Shown: piece after piece, positions 1 through 10,726 of the stretch
Layout: every line of letters starts with the position of its first letter
How positions within the stretch are numbered: the first letter of the stretch is position 1
Source: Lumnitzera littorea
Taxonomy: Eukaryota > Streptophyta > Magnoliopsida > Myrtales > Combretaceae
Length of the DNA stretch: 64,000 nt
NCBI GenBank assembly: GCA_024138015.1
Contig: JAMXBB010000003.1
Coordinates: 35,763,832 to 35,827,831, forward strand
Direction: 5' to 3'
Made by a program: the position numbers and the translations under genes
Notes under the pieces: generated by a model
The model's database searches: none
Seen by the model: the letters and a program-made list of their open reading frames with translations, nothing else
What the model was told of the DNA's origin: nothing

Positions 1-600
1 CTTATTAGTGTCAAAGAAAGATAGGTCTTGGAGGATGTGTATGGATAGCTGAGCGATCAATCAAATCACCATCAAGTACAGGTATCCCATACCTAGGCTT
101 GATGCCAGGCTAGATGGGTTAAGTAGAGCAAGAGTGTTCTCTAAGATCGATCTCAAATTTGGATACCATTAGATCTGAATGAGTGAAGGTGATGAGTGGA
201 AGATCGCATTCAAGATATGGCATGGTTTATATGAATGGCTTGTAATGCCATTTGGACTTTCTAATGTGCCGAGCACATTTATGTGCGTAATGAATCATGT
301 GCTCTGAGAATTCATAAGGAGGTTTGTTGTAGTTTACTTTGATGACCTTTTGGTGTATAACCCTAACCTGGAGATTTACAAGGAGCATCTCTAAAGATTC
401 TTTGCAAAACTCTAAGCTAAACAACTCTACACCAATCTGAAAAAGTGCAATTTTTGCTAACCTAAAGTGATCTTCTTGGGATTTGTTGTAAGTGGAGGTG
501 ACATCAGAGTCGATGATGAGAAGATAAGAGCGATCATAGATCGGTCTAAGCTGACCTATTCTGCTGATGTGAGAAGTTTTCATAGCCTACAACACTCTAG
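1..600 (+). pseudogene. Ty3/gypsy reverse transcriptase (gypsy-A), broken
   Basis: The translated pieces show the usual gypsy RT order: a Met-Asp-Ser block near 40-50, the Tyr-Arg-Tyr-Pro-Ile-Pro block near 78-95, then FSKIDLK, YEWLVMPFGLSN (230-270) and the catalytic VYFDD (YFDD at 335-346). The enzyme would copy element RNA into cDNA in the virus-like particle. Stops interrupt the frame, including TAG and TGA at codons that are Gln and Arg in relatives (YHQIR region near 170-180), and there are frameshifts after about 390. The N-terminal part is off the window. It is not functional as it stands. The family assignment is firm; the lineage within Ty3/gypsy is less so. Confidence 0.85.
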
Positions 601-1107
601 CATCGATTCATAAAAAATTTTAGTACAATCATGGCCCTACTCATTGAACTCTCAAAGAAAAATGTTGAATTTAGATGGAGAGAGAAGAAGCAGAGGAGCT
701 TTAAGGAAGTGAAGGAAAGGCTAACTATAACCCTTGTCTTGGCTCTACCAATCTTTGACAAGGTGTTTGAAGTAGAGTGTGATGCATCTGAACTAAGTAT
801 AAGTGCTGTGTTAATGCAAGAGGGACAACCTATTGCCTACTTCAATGAAAAACTTCGAGGAGCTACACTCAACTACTCTGTTTATGACAAGGAGTTCTAC
901 TCCTTAATCCGAACCCTAATGGTATGGCAACACTATCTACTGATCAAGGAATTTATGATCTACACTAATCATGAATCCTTGAGATATCTAAAGAGCCAAT
1001 CGAAGTTGTCCTGGAGACAAGTCAAATGGGTCAAGTTCATGGAGGGATTTTCTTATGCTGTAAAATACAAGAATAGAAGGAATAATGTAGTAGCGATGCC
1101 TTATTGA
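601..1107 (+). pseudogene. Ty3/gypsy RNase H domain (gypsy-A)
   Basis: An open stretch of 158 codons from 631 continues the RT. It contains the RNase H-like signature FEVECDASELSISAVLMQEG, then PIAYFNEKLRGA, NYSVYDKEFYSLIR and a TNHESLRYL block. This domain normally degrades the RNA strand during cDNA synthesis. The conserved NVVADALSR end is degraded to a version ending at a stop near 1105. The ATG at 631 is simply an internal Met: the domain is part of a polyprotein and was not translated from its own start. It leads into the integrase zinc-binding region. Confidence 0.85.
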
Positions 1108-2430
1108 GACAACATACCCTCCTGACCGAGCTGTAAACAAGGATACTTAGTTTTTCAACCATAAAGAAATTATATGCTGAGGACCTACACTTTGGTCCTG
1201 TCTATGCTCAATGTGTGGAAGGACGGACATTAGATGACTATCACAGGGAAGACGGATACCTATTTAGAAAGATGAGGCTATGTATCTTGACCTGTTCCAT
1301 GAAAGAATTACTAGTACGTGAAGTGCATGGAGGAAGATTAGCTAGACATTTTGGCTAGCGCCGAACCTACGAAGTACTGTTTATGAGATTCTTTTGGCTA
1401 AGAATAATGAGAGACGTGTAGTCCGTGCTGGAAAGGTATGCAACCCGTAGGAAGGTAATGAGCTAAGTTGAGTAAGGACATTATCTACCCTTACCAGTCC
1501 CAACCAAACCATGGTCCGAGCTAAGCATAGACTTCATGTTGGGATTATTGAGGACGTCACAAGGGAAGGACTCCATTATGGTGGTTGTGGATCAATTAAG
1601 CAAGATGGCACATTTCGTGCCCTGCTCTAAAACTAATGACGCTTCGACTATCTCTTTTCTGTTTTTTCTAGGAGCTGATCAAGCTTCATGACGTGCCCAG
1701 AACCATTTTTTTAGATTGAGACCCCAAGTTCATGAGCTACTTTTGGAGGACACTTTGGAGATAAATGAGGTCTAAGCTATTACACAACACGTCCTGCCAT
1801 CTACAGACCGATGGACAGACTGAAGTTGTCAACTAAACTATGGGAACTTTACTATGGGTTGCTATCGGATGAAACATGATCGATTGGGATTTGTGCTTGC
1901 TAATTGTCGAATTTGCCTACAATAAGATTGCCCACAACATGACAAACACGTCTCCATTTAAGGTCGCCTATGGATTTAATCCCGAGCTTCCAATGGACCA
2001 ATCACCTTACCCAAGTCTTGATGATGACCAGCCAGCCGCAAAAAAAGTCGAGGCCATCAGAGCTATGTACTAGAAGGTTGTAAAGCAATTGAGCTAAGCT
2101 AATGCTACGCTTGAGAAGCAGAGCCGAGGATAGAGGAAGAGAAAGTTTTAGCTAGGTGATTTGGTTTGGATACATCTTAGCAAGGATTGATTTCCAAACT
2201 TAAGGAAGAGTAAGTAGTCTCCTAAAGCCGACGGACCTTTTAAAGTGCTTGGAAAGATCAATCCTAATGCCTATAAGATTGAGTTACTTGAAGGATATGG
2301 AGTCTCGGACTCCTTCAACATTACCAATCTCTAACCTTATACTCCCGAAGACAAGTAACCTAAAGCCAAATCAGATTTGATCCTAAATCTCAAACAACTT
2401 GGAGGGGATGATAGGGATTAAGGATCGATC
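1108..2430 (+). pseudogene. Ty3/gypsy integrase (gypsy-A), broken
   Basis: Remnants appear in the expected order. A His-type zinc-binding piece (REVHGGRLARHFG) lies near 1317-1360. A core piece with a DSIMVVVDQLSKMAHFVP-like segment lies near 1570-1620. The core end (VEFAYNKIAHNMTNTSPFKV) falls within the open stretch 1876-2073. The C-terminal domain has a GDLVWIHLSK segment near 2157, then SPKADGPFKVLGKINPNAYK and an ELLEGYG block to about 2345. The protein would insert cDNA into the host genome. Many stops and frameshifts separate these pieces. About 75 bases without coding signal lead from here to the 3' LTR. Confidence 0.8.
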
Positions 2431-2505
2431 ACTTGCTCCTAAGCCCAAAGGCTTTCTTAGATGGTTCGTAGAGTTGTCTGAGGTGAGTTAAACATTGAGG
2501 AGCAG

Positions 2506-3032
2506 TGTCTATCCTTATTTAAACCGCCGAGCTACTTTGTTTTCCATACTCTCTAGGAATCTGCCGAGGTGATTAGCCTACACGAGGAACCGACCCCTCT
2601 GTAGTACCCCCAGTCCAAGCACCAAATTAGGAAAACAGCCATCTCAACAGTACTAAGGTCGAGTCGACAATTGTGAAGAGCCAACTAGCCGAGGTCGACC
2701 CGAATGTGAAGTTACCTTTGAGCCAACCCTTATATAGCCCTAGCCATCAAGGTATCAAATTGCGAATGCCAAACAGACTTGATTAAAGGACCATCCCTAG
2801 TCGACTCACAATTTTGTCAAAATCACAAACTTAGTAAAATACACATACGCCATCCTTTCTGACATTTGTACTATCCTTTCTGACAGAAGATGTTCTTTTT
2901 GCACAATTTCATATTTTTCCTATAAATTATTCTCCTTTGTTTAGCAAATAAGGTTCATTCTTTTGTGATTTCTGTAACTTAGGACTTGCCCTAATAGGGT
3001 ACTATAAATATTCGCTTAATGTAATAGTCGTC
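2506..3032 (+). repeat. Gypsy-A 3' LTR, upstream part
   Basis: The LTR appears to begin at TGTCTATCC, just after a purine-rich stretch ending in GAGGAGCAG that would serve as polypurine tract. A TATA-like CTATAAATA lies at 3002-3010, placing the likely transcript start just before the sequence is cut by the Athila-like LTR at 3033. No second copy is in the window, so the start is inferred from TG and the purine tract only. Confidence 0.55.
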
Positions 3033-4475
3033 TGATAAAGGTATATTTTTCATGTTTTAAAGTGCAAATTAAGATAGAATTATTATTGATTTTATAGAAA
3101 TCATTAAGAATTGGTACTTAATTATTTTCATTTGGACATTTTAGGAATTAGAGGATTCAAGAGTGGAATTAAGGACGATTTAGAGTAATTTGACGTAAAG
3201 GAATGAAGTTTGATTCAACACATGTAAGTTAGGAATGAAGGCAGCTAGCCTACAACTTACACTGGTAGCCTTTGCAGTCAACGCTACTAACCTTTGATGG
3301 CCATGCTGTCGGCCTAAGAACCGGCCTTGCACTTACATTGCTGGCCTTCATGAAAAAGAAACTTTACGTAAGTCAACCCTAATTTTTCTTATAAATATTT
3401 TATGTTTCATCGTTTGAGAGATTTTAGAACACACTTTCCTTAGTCGTAGAGAGTCAAAGAATAGTCTTTAGTTAGTTCTTGAAGAATTCTTCGAGAGAAT
3501 CACTTGGATCATTGAGAAGAATTTTCTTTTGTTGTGGAGACCAATTTGAAGTTGCAATTGAAGATTATCTTTTTCAATACAAAATTGGTCATATCTATTT
3601 CAATTATTCTTATGCAATTCTGTGAATTACTTATGCTTTCAATTATGAATTTCTTTGTAATTTTAATTAGTATTTGTGTTTTTGTTTCCAAATTCATGGC
3701 TGGCTAAATTTATTTGTGGGAATTGATGAAACCCTAGATAACTAAGATGATGGTTGTACTCATGTTATAGGATTAAGAGATATATGGATGATTCATGATT
3801 GCAATTTCTATGATTTCGATTATAATTGTTAGAAACCCTAATGATACGGGAGTTGATATAGGGTTTGTAAAAAAATCTTTGTTGATTTGATTAATCAATG
3901 TGGAAGCAGAGTTAATTGAATTAATTATAAATTATCTAAAAATTAATGCAATGTTTGGTGATTGATTATTCACTAAGGCATTAGGGATAATTGATTTAGG
4001 ACATCAGACAATCATAGTCATGAAAGATATATGATTGTAATTTAAAGTCTACTGTTAATTGGAAGATGCGGAAGCTGACTAATTAATTAGAAGTTTAAAT
4101 CTTTAAGTTTTAAGGTATAATAATTTCACTTGAATGACCATATAACTATTAATCTATATAACATGATAACAATTTGATTGGTATAATCTAGGGTGGATTC
4201 TTTTTTCCCACAATTCTTAATTGATTGCTTAATTTTAGATTTTCTATAGTTATTTTCTATAGTTATTTTCTTTTCAATAGTTTTAGAGTAATTATTAGAT
4301 TAATTAATTTAATTTTGGTTGCTTGAATATTGATAAGAATTAGCATATGATTAGTAATTTCTTAGTCCTTGAGGGATCGACAATCTTACTTTCTCTATAT
4401 TACTTGATTTCGACCCAGTATACTTGTTGGAGTATTCGCAATTTATTTTTATATATATCTATTTTAAGCGAATCA
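3033..4475 (+). repeat. Athila-like solo LTR nested in the gypsy-A LTR
   Basis: The sequence starts TGATAAAGG and ends near GCGAATCA. Its makeup resembles Athila/Tat LTRs of dicots: a TATA-like CTTATAAATATTTT near 3399, an internal ATGGCTGGCTAAAT segment near 3697 followed by AAACCCTAGATAAC, and near the end a 'CTTGAGGGATCGACAAT' stretch followed by a TACTTGATTTCGACC stretch. No primer-binding site or internal region follows, so it is read as a solo LTR. I could not find a convincing 5-bp target duplication (TCGTC on the left, CCACC on the right), so the ends are approximate. Confidence 0.55.
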
Positions 4476-4781
4476 CCACCACGTCATGATATATAGAGAA
4501 TACATTGGATTTTACTTTCTCTCTTGAGCTAAGTACCCTTACTCTTGAGCTACTCTTATCTAGCTCATTTGAGTGTGAACTAGTGGCAAGTGACCTCTGG
4601 TCATACTTGAGCGTCATATCAAGCATGACTTGAGCTCGTGTGAGGCGTTGTGCATCATATCCATTGTTGGTGCATAGGAATCCTTGCTTAACCTTCAACT
4701 ATCATTTACTTTTCATATTATCTCGTAGCTCGGACCCATCCTTTTTGGTCAAGCGTGACATCGAGTTCATGTGTTTATCCA
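4476..4781 (+). repeat. Probable remainder of the gypsy-A 3' LTR
   Basis: These 306 bases lie between the Athila-like LTR and the copia RT. Added to 2506-3032 they give about 830 bp, matching the LTR length of the other gypsy elements here (about 800-910). Parts resemble the downstream half of the gypsy-3 LTR read on its own strand (for example the stretches around CTACTCTTATCTA and CATCATATCC). The likely end is TTTATCCA at 4781. An open stretch on the minus strand at 4459-4698 has no recognisable product and is discounted. Confidence 0.45.
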
Positions 4782-4784
4782 TAA

Positions 4785-5631
4785 ATTCGTATCAAAGAGT
4801 GAATTGATTTTTATGAGACTTTTGCTCTGGTTGCTAGATTAGAGGCCATTAGGATGCTTTTAGTATTCTCCACATATAAAGACTTTAAATTATTCCAAAG
4901 AGATATTAAGAGTGCACTCCTAAATGGATACATTAAAGAAGAAGTATATGTAAGGTAACTACTAGGCTTTAAGGATAGCGAATTCCCAAATCATGTTTAT
5001 ATGCTTAATAAGGCTCTATATGGATTCAAACAAGCTCCTAGAGCTTTGTATGAAATATTGAGTAGTTTTTTGGTAAACAATGGTTTTTCTAAAAGAAAAC
5101 TTGATACAACATTGTTTACCAAGCAACATAATTCATACATGCTTATTGTTTAAATCTACATAGATGATATTGTGTTTGGTGCTACTCACATGAGCCTTAT
5201 TGATAAGTTTGTGCAATGTATGAAAAATGAGTTTGAAATGAGCATGGTGGGGGAACTCAAGTGTTTCTTAGGTCTTCAAATTAAATAAACTGATAATGAA
5301 GAATTTATCAACCAAATCACTTATATTAGGGAGTTCTTAAAATGATTTAAGATGGATAATTGTAAGGTTAGGCCTACTCCAATGAGTACCACTCTAAAAC
5401 TTGAAAAAGATGTAAATAAAAAGATGTATAAGGGTATGATAGGTAGTCTATTATACTTAACCGCATTTAGGCCCAACATCATGTTTATCGTATATCTATG
5501 TACACCATTCCAATCTTGCCTAAAAGAGTCATACTTGAGTACGGTCAAATACATCTTTAAGTACCTTGTGGACATTATTGAAATTGGCTAATGGTATCCA
5601 AAGTTTACCTCATTTAATCTAGTTGGATACT
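4785..5631 (+). pseudogene. Ty1/copia reverse transcriptase, 3' end cut by gypsy-1
   Basis: One frame runs from about 4800 to 5631 with only four stops (near 4956, 5152, 5287 and 5343) and no frameshift. Recognisable blocks in order are ETFALVARLEAIRMLL, DIKSALLNGYIKEEVYV, ALYGFKQAPRA, the catalytic IYIDDIVFGAT (YIDD just after 5152), a GELKCFLGLQI block, PMSTTLKLEKD and MIGSLLYLTAFRPNIMF. This is the RVT_2 type of RT. It breaks off at 5631 after the GY of the following GY(S)DA(D) block, exactly where gypsy-1 is inserted. Relative to the gypsy elements this copy is well preserved, though it cannot make an intact protein. Confidence 0.9.
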
Positions 5632-6466
5632 TGATGCCTCTCCGGGGTCAGACACATGGAGAGGCACTACAACGAACGAACCAAAATAAATAGGAAAAAG
5701 GTTAGTAACGTCTGGGCAGCTATCGAATGGATATGACACATCACTTGATCCTACTCAACCAACAATCCATTGGATATGACACATCGATTCAAATTGAAAG
5801 GCCACTCGCCACTACTCCTTGCTAAAGGGAATATATAAGAGTTGAATAATAACAAAAACACTAAGGTTGTTTAAAGAGAATAATTCTGCATTGAAAGTAG
5901 GATGTTTGTATACAAGGAAAGTGGGAGTTTATATACTTGCTCACTAGAGTTATTTTATACATATGAAAAGACAAAAGGGTATTTTACAATTACGTTACAT
6001 TAATCATACTATAAAAGGGTAAAAAGGAAAAAAAAAATATCCAGTATGGAAAAAAAAGAATTATTCTGGAATGTTAGAAGGTACGTATCACTTGATGGCT
6101 ATACATTAGGAGTATGGTACACAGGCAAAAGTAGAAAGTGTTGGGAGTTAGGGGTCAACCTAATTTGGATTAGGTCAGGAGTCAATTAGCTTAGCAAAAA
6201 GGTCAACTGTCTTGAAGTCAGATACCGATAGGTTAGGTTGATAGCTGGGTTCGACTAGTTCAGGGCTGTCTTCTAAATTAGGACTTCGCCGTTAAGCAAG
6301 AGCATATTGGATATATGTGAAGATCTGAGAGACAGGTTAGCAGGAGGTCAGATCAAGATAGGAGTTCTCGTCTTAGCTATGGCTTAGAGCTAGCATTTTT
6401 CGTACGAACCCTTGAAGTCCTCCAGCTTGGCTTCTTATGATCGATTTAGGTGGTTGATTCTTATCA
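5632..6466 (-). repeat. Gypsy-1 3' LTR
   Basis: It aligns along its length with 10727-11383: shared blocks include CACTACAACGAAC-like sequence near the left end and GGCTTAGAGCTAGCATTTT near the right end. At 835 bp it is about 178 bp longer than its partner because the partner lacks the segment matching about 5720-5885. On the minus strand a TATATAAAC motif (about 5929-5937) is a candidate TATA box. Confidence 0.9.
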
Positions 6467-6489
6467 TCTACTTGGGGGTTAAAAAGATC

Positions 6490-7318
6490 TATCCTCAAAT
6501 TTGATGTGGTTTCTGCTCATCCTTCGGGGCTGCTCGTAAGGTTTTCTTTGGTTGGTTGGTAGGGAATTAGATCGGACACATTGAAGGTAGAGGAGACACT
6601 ATAGTCATTAGGCAACTCGATTTGGTAGGTGTTGCGATTGATCTCCTTTAGGACCTGGAATGGGTCGTCAGCTCGAGGAGATAGTTTGTTTTGTCTTAAA
6701 TACGGAAATTACTCTCTGTTGAGGTAAATCTATACTAAGTCTCCTGGTTGAAAGGAAATAGTTTGGCGGCCTTAGCTGCCAATCTCTTGTTGTCTCTGAT
6801 TAAACTTGGCCATCTTCCTCGTGATAAGCTGGTGTAGCTCATGCAATTCTTGGGCTTGGTCCACTCTAGGTTGACTTACTTTAGTAGCTGTTAGGGTGCA
6901 GATCATGTTCAAGTGAATGGCAAAGTTAAGGTCATAGACGACCTCGAATGGGGTCTTCCCAATAGTGTTATGAACAGTTCGGTTATAGGTAAACTCTATA
7001 ATTGGTAAGCATACATCCTAATCCCTTAAGTTCTTTCCCACAATAGCTCTGAGTAGGTTGTCTAATATCCTATTCACCACTTTAGTTTGGCCATCAGATT
7101 GAGGGTAGCTAATGGAGCTAAATATGAGTTTAGTCTTGAGTCTTCTCTAAAGAGTTTTCTAGAAATAGCTTAAAAATTTTGTGTCCCTATCTGAGACAAT
7201 AGTCTTTAGTACTTCATGTAGTCAGATAATCTCTTGTAAAAATAGATTTGCAATAGATAAAACATCGTTAGTCCAATGGCATGGAATGAAGTATGCCATC
7301 TTATTGAAGTGATCCACT
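6490..7318 (-). pseudogene. Gypsy-1 integrase, N-terminal part deleted
   Basis: Integrase sequence starts abruptly with a VDHFNKMAYF block (about 7290-7315), which normally follows the first catalytic Asp of the core. From there it continues through the core and the C-terminal domain to near 6500. The His2Cys2 zinc-binding domain and the first part of the core are absent: RNase H sequence (HLRSQPR) is joined directly to VDHF. Relatives have roughly 200-270 residues between these points. The protein could not have been active. No chromodomain was recognised at the C-terminus. Confidence 0.75.
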
Positions 7319-8520
7319 CTGGGTTGACTCCTCAAATGCTTTAGAGACTCATGGTCTGTATAAATAACAAATTCCCATGGCAGCAAGTAATGTTGCCAAA
7401 TAATAAGGGCTCAGAAAAGGGAATACAACTACTTCTCATACATAGAATAGTTTAGTGCAGGACTACTAAGTTTCTTACTATGGAAGGCGATGGGCCGTCG
7501 TTCTTACATCAGGACAAAATAATTTCTAACTCCCCTTGCATTGTACTCCAATTCAAAGGGCTTGTCAAAATCTGGTAGTGATAGGATAGGGGTCGAGGTG
7601 AGCTTTTCCTTTGATCTCCATGAAGCTTCACTTAGCTTGATTGCTCCACCTAAACCCTTCATTCTTCTTTGTCAGCTTAGTCAATGGGGGCGGTTATTGT
7701 ACTAAAGTCCTTAATAAATCTCCTATAGAAAGAAGCTAAGCCATGGAAACTTCGAACCTCAACGACATTCTTTGACGTCGGCTATTCTAAAACAGCTTGG
7801 ATCTTTTCCTCGTCTGCTCAGATTCCTTCCCTTAAAAATACAAACCTTAGGAATATCGCTTCCTTCTAGCAGAACATGTACTTCTTTACAATCCCATAGA
7901 ACTTCTTAGCTTGCAAAATGTCAAATACTTCGTGAAGATGTTAAACATGGTCATTCAGGTTGGCACTATATACTAGTATGTCATCAAAATATACGACCAC
8001 ACATCTTCTGATTAGAGGGCACATCATATGGTTCATTAACCTCATGAATGTGCTTAGTGCATTAATAACTCTGAACGGCATAACCAACCATTCATAGAGT
8101 GCGTGCCTAGTCTTAAGGGCAGTCTTCCACTCATCCCCTAGTTTTATATGAATTTGATGGTAGCCACTTCATAGATTAATCTTTGAAAATATCTTTGCAC
8201 CATGAAGCTCATCTAACATGTCATCAAGCCTTGGTATCAAGTATCTATACTTAACAGCAATTCTATTGATTGCCCGGCTGTCAATATACATACGCCATGA
8301 TCCATCTTTCTTTGGGACGAGCAGAGCTAGTATAGCATAAGGGCTCATGCTCTCCTTCACATATACTCGCTCAATGAGTTTGTCCATTTGTCTCTTCAGC
8401 TCAACAACTTGCTCAAGGTTCATCCTATATGTAGGTCGATTCGGCAAGGCAGCGCTTGGTTGCAGTTCGACGCAGTGCTCTATGCCTCGGACTGGCGGCA
8501 ATCTTCTAGGCAACTCTTAT
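7319..8520 (-). pseudogene. Gypsy-1 reverse transcriptase and RNase H
   Basis: An open stretch at 8169-8513 holds the RT N-terminal blocks (LPPVRGIEHCVEL, YRMNLEQVVELK, VPKKDGSWRMYIDSRAINRI, FSKINL). Further left come YEWLVMPFRVINALSTFMRL, the catalytic CVVVYFDDILVYSA (YFDD at 7980-7991) and SFHGLASFYRRFIKDF near 7700. RNase H follows at about 7319-7640, with the conserved YTDHESLKHL-type block near 7330-7360. The RNase H end is fused directly to integrase core sequence at about 7318 by a deletion. RT is interrupted by scattered stops. Confidence 0.85.
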
Positions 8521-9289
8521 AGAAACAAGTCAAAAAACTCATTTAGTAAGATTTGGATCTCTCCTAGAATGTTCTCTAATTCCCTCATCTCTAACAATCT
8601 TCTAATTAAGAGGAACATGGGTTCATTAGCTTTCTCAGTAGATCGAAGCTCCCTTTGGCTCATTACTAAAGCTTTCTTCTTACTAACTCAAATGAATTGG
8701 TTATGAGCCTCATTCACTTGGGACAAGGTTAGGGGTTGCAACACAATCTTCCTTCTATCCTTGATAAAGGCATAGGTGTTCTTATACCCGTCGTGAATGA
8801 CACGTCGGTCGAATAACCAAGGTTACCTAAGCAGTAGATTTGAAGCTCCCATAGGAACAACATTGTAAACTACGTTGTCTTTGTACATGTTCCCAACACT
8901 GAATGGTACGGTCACTTGTTCGGTTACATGCAAAGCACCCTTATTATGAAGTTAGTGTAGCTTATCGGGTTGGGGATGCTTTGAGGTCGGTAAACCCAGC
9001 CTCTGTACGAAGGAATGTGCAACGACATTAGTGCAACTCCCTCCATCTACGATGATTGTGCACAGTTGGTCTCTGATGGTACATTTGGTATGGAATAGGT
9101 TCTTGCTGTGGTCCTCCTTAAAGTTCGATAGGGAACTTAGGACTCGCCATAGAACTAAGGCCATTACTTCTCCTTGGTCATCATAGACACAGGTATCCTC
9201 TTCCTCTTCTAGTTTGAGTTCTTTAACATTTTCTTCTTCCTCGGGGTCGCTCTCGTTAGTATTATCCACCACGTCTCCTCGGAGCACCA
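8521..9289 (-). pseudogene. Gypsy-1 protease and protease-RT linker
   Basis: An open stretch (8952-9320) continues from the zinc knuckle through an acidic linker into an aspartic protease. The active-site block reads IIVDGGSCTNVVAHSFVQRL, where relatives have Asp-Ser-Gly; here it is Asp-Gly-Gly, which is expected to damage catalysis. Downstream pieces include VTVPFSVGNMYKD, a degraded LLGRPW block and GYKNTYAFIKD. Then comes the linker leading to RT with LLIRRLLEMRE near 8590. The protease would cut the Gag-Pol polyprotein. Confidence 0.75.
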
Positions 9290-10498
9290 TGACATGCCAG
9301 TTCGGACATTCAGCGGCCATGTGTCTAAAGCCTAAGCATTTAAAACACTTTACCTTACTGGTCTTCCGTCGGGATGGTTGGCCTTTCTCATAGGTTCTTT
9401 GGGTCAGCTTAGCCTTAGGTCGGCTTGACTGACCTGCTTGGCACTGTTGGTCTACTAAGTGTTCCTCAGGTTGGTCATTCCTTTCCTCAGCTCGATATGG
9501 CCTCCTCAGGTGGGTTTGAATAGGTCGGCGTGATATGGGAGCTCGAGAAAATGTTTGCCTAAGTCATCTTGGAGCATTTCTCCTCTACTTTTCGACTTTC
9601 TATTTAATGGCCTCATCTAAGGTATAAAATCTCTATACTTCCATAATATTGCGAATTTCAAATCTGAGTCTAGAAATAAACCTTGATACAGTGCGTACTT
9701 CTGGCTCTTCAATGTTGGCTTAAATCATAAGCATCTATAATTCCTTAACATTGTCATCAACAAATCGGCTCTCTTGGCGAAGCTCTTGTAATTTCGCAAA
9801 CATATCTTGTAGGTAGGTTTCAGGCACAAATTTAGCTCTTAACAACCTTTTCATCTCATCCCAAGTTCTGACACCACGTCTTCTATCTCTGGCTTTAGCG
9901 GCATTCAGATTCTTCTACTACATGGTAGTGTATCTAGTAAATTCTAACACAGCAAGTTGGACCTTAACTGCATTCTCATACCATAACACTTAAATACCTT
10001 ATCGACTTTCTCTTCTCACTCCAAGTATTCATCTGCATCTCTACCTCTACCGAAGGGCAAGATTTGCACTTTAACATTGTTTAGCCTTCGAGGAACTTGG
10101 TGTCCTTATCCCTATGTTTGGTAATAATCGACTTCTTCTTCCCTAAACTCTTCGACATCAATCTCCTTATCATCTTCCCCAATCTCTTCTAACTCTAGTC
10201 TTTACCTAGTAGCTCTGTCTACTACTTCCCTAGCTCGTGATGGTCAAATTGGGTGATTGGTCCAACTGCCTTGGCCATAGTATCTCTCAGGGGTGCCATC
10301 CTGTAGGTTTTGTTTTTGAACATCTTGGAGTTATTGCCTATTAACATACATTGCAGTGACTAGACTCTCAACAAGGTTTGTGAGTCTATCAAGTTTGTCA
10401 TCAATAGACCTTAGGATGTTACTACCATTATGACCATGACCTGGTTGAGCATCACTACTCTAGTCACCAATAACTCCTTGAACACTTGAATCTAACAT
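9290..10498 (-). pseudogene. Gypsy-1 gag, broken
   Basis: The likely start is the ATG at 10498 (MLDSSVQGV), about 210 bases inside the primer-binding site. A coiled, charged N-terminal part follows (IDDKLDRLTNLVESLV), then the retrotransposon gag core with an EYLEWEEKVDKVF block near 10000-10060. A well-preserved CCHC zinc knuckle follows near 9300-9345: CFKCLGFRHMAAEC, spacing C-X2-C-X4-H-X4-C. Gag forms the virus-like particle and the knuckle binds element RNA. Stops and at least one frameshift interrupt the reading frame. The knuckle is the best-preserved among the gypsy copies here, together with that of gypsy-3. Confidence 0.82.
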
Positions 10499-10707
10499 AA
10501 CGTAATACCTTTTCCAACAGATTAACAAACTATTAACAAATTTGCTCTATTGTCGCAATGAAAAACAGAGTAAAATAGAGTATCAATGAAATTGCACTTA
10601 TGAACACTCAAACATACTATAGTAGTTATGGAAGAAACACAATAGCCACCAATAGTAAAGTGAACCGAAACTTCATTGCAACTTCACACACTCCTTCGCG
10701 GAATTAT

Positions 10708-10719
10708 GCTCTAATACCA
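10708..10719 (-). promoter_or_regulatory. Primer-binding site of gypsy-1 (initiator tRNA-Met type)
   Basis: On the minus strand it reads TGGTATTAGAGC, one mismatch from the consensus TGGTATCAGAGC complementary to the 3' end of plant initiator tRNA-Met. It is seven bases from the LTR end, where minus-strand cDNA synthesis would be primed. Confidence 0.85.
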
Positions 10720-10726
10720 GTGAAGC

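Larger units (their letters stand above)
1..4781 (+). mobile_element. Gypsy-A: 3' part of a degenerate Ty3/gypsy retrotransposon
   Basis: The window opens inside the pol region of a plus-strand Ty3/gypsy element. RT, RNase H and integrase follow in order, then a 3' LTR starting near 2506. The LTR is interrupted by an Athila-like LTR (3033-4475) and seems to resume until about 4781. Copia RT coding sequence begins directly after that, so gypsy-A is inferred to have inserted into the copia RT. Its gag, protease and 5' LTR lie off the left edge. Several stops replace Gln or Arg codons, as in the RT segment around 170-180. The right boundary is good to a few bases only, because the matching left junction is not visible. 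Confidence 0.75.

Noticed and set aside
227..583. 118-codon minus-strand ORF
   Set aside because: It is antisense to the gypsy-A RT containing YFDD on the plus strand.
3028..4480. Target-site duplication for the Athila-like LTR
   Set aside because: The bases on the two sides (TCGTC and CCACC) agree at only two positions, and shifting the end by a few bases does not give a better match.
8347..8706. 119-codon plus-strand ORF
   Set aside because: It is antisense to the gypsy-1 RT, which has recognisable motifs on the minus strand.
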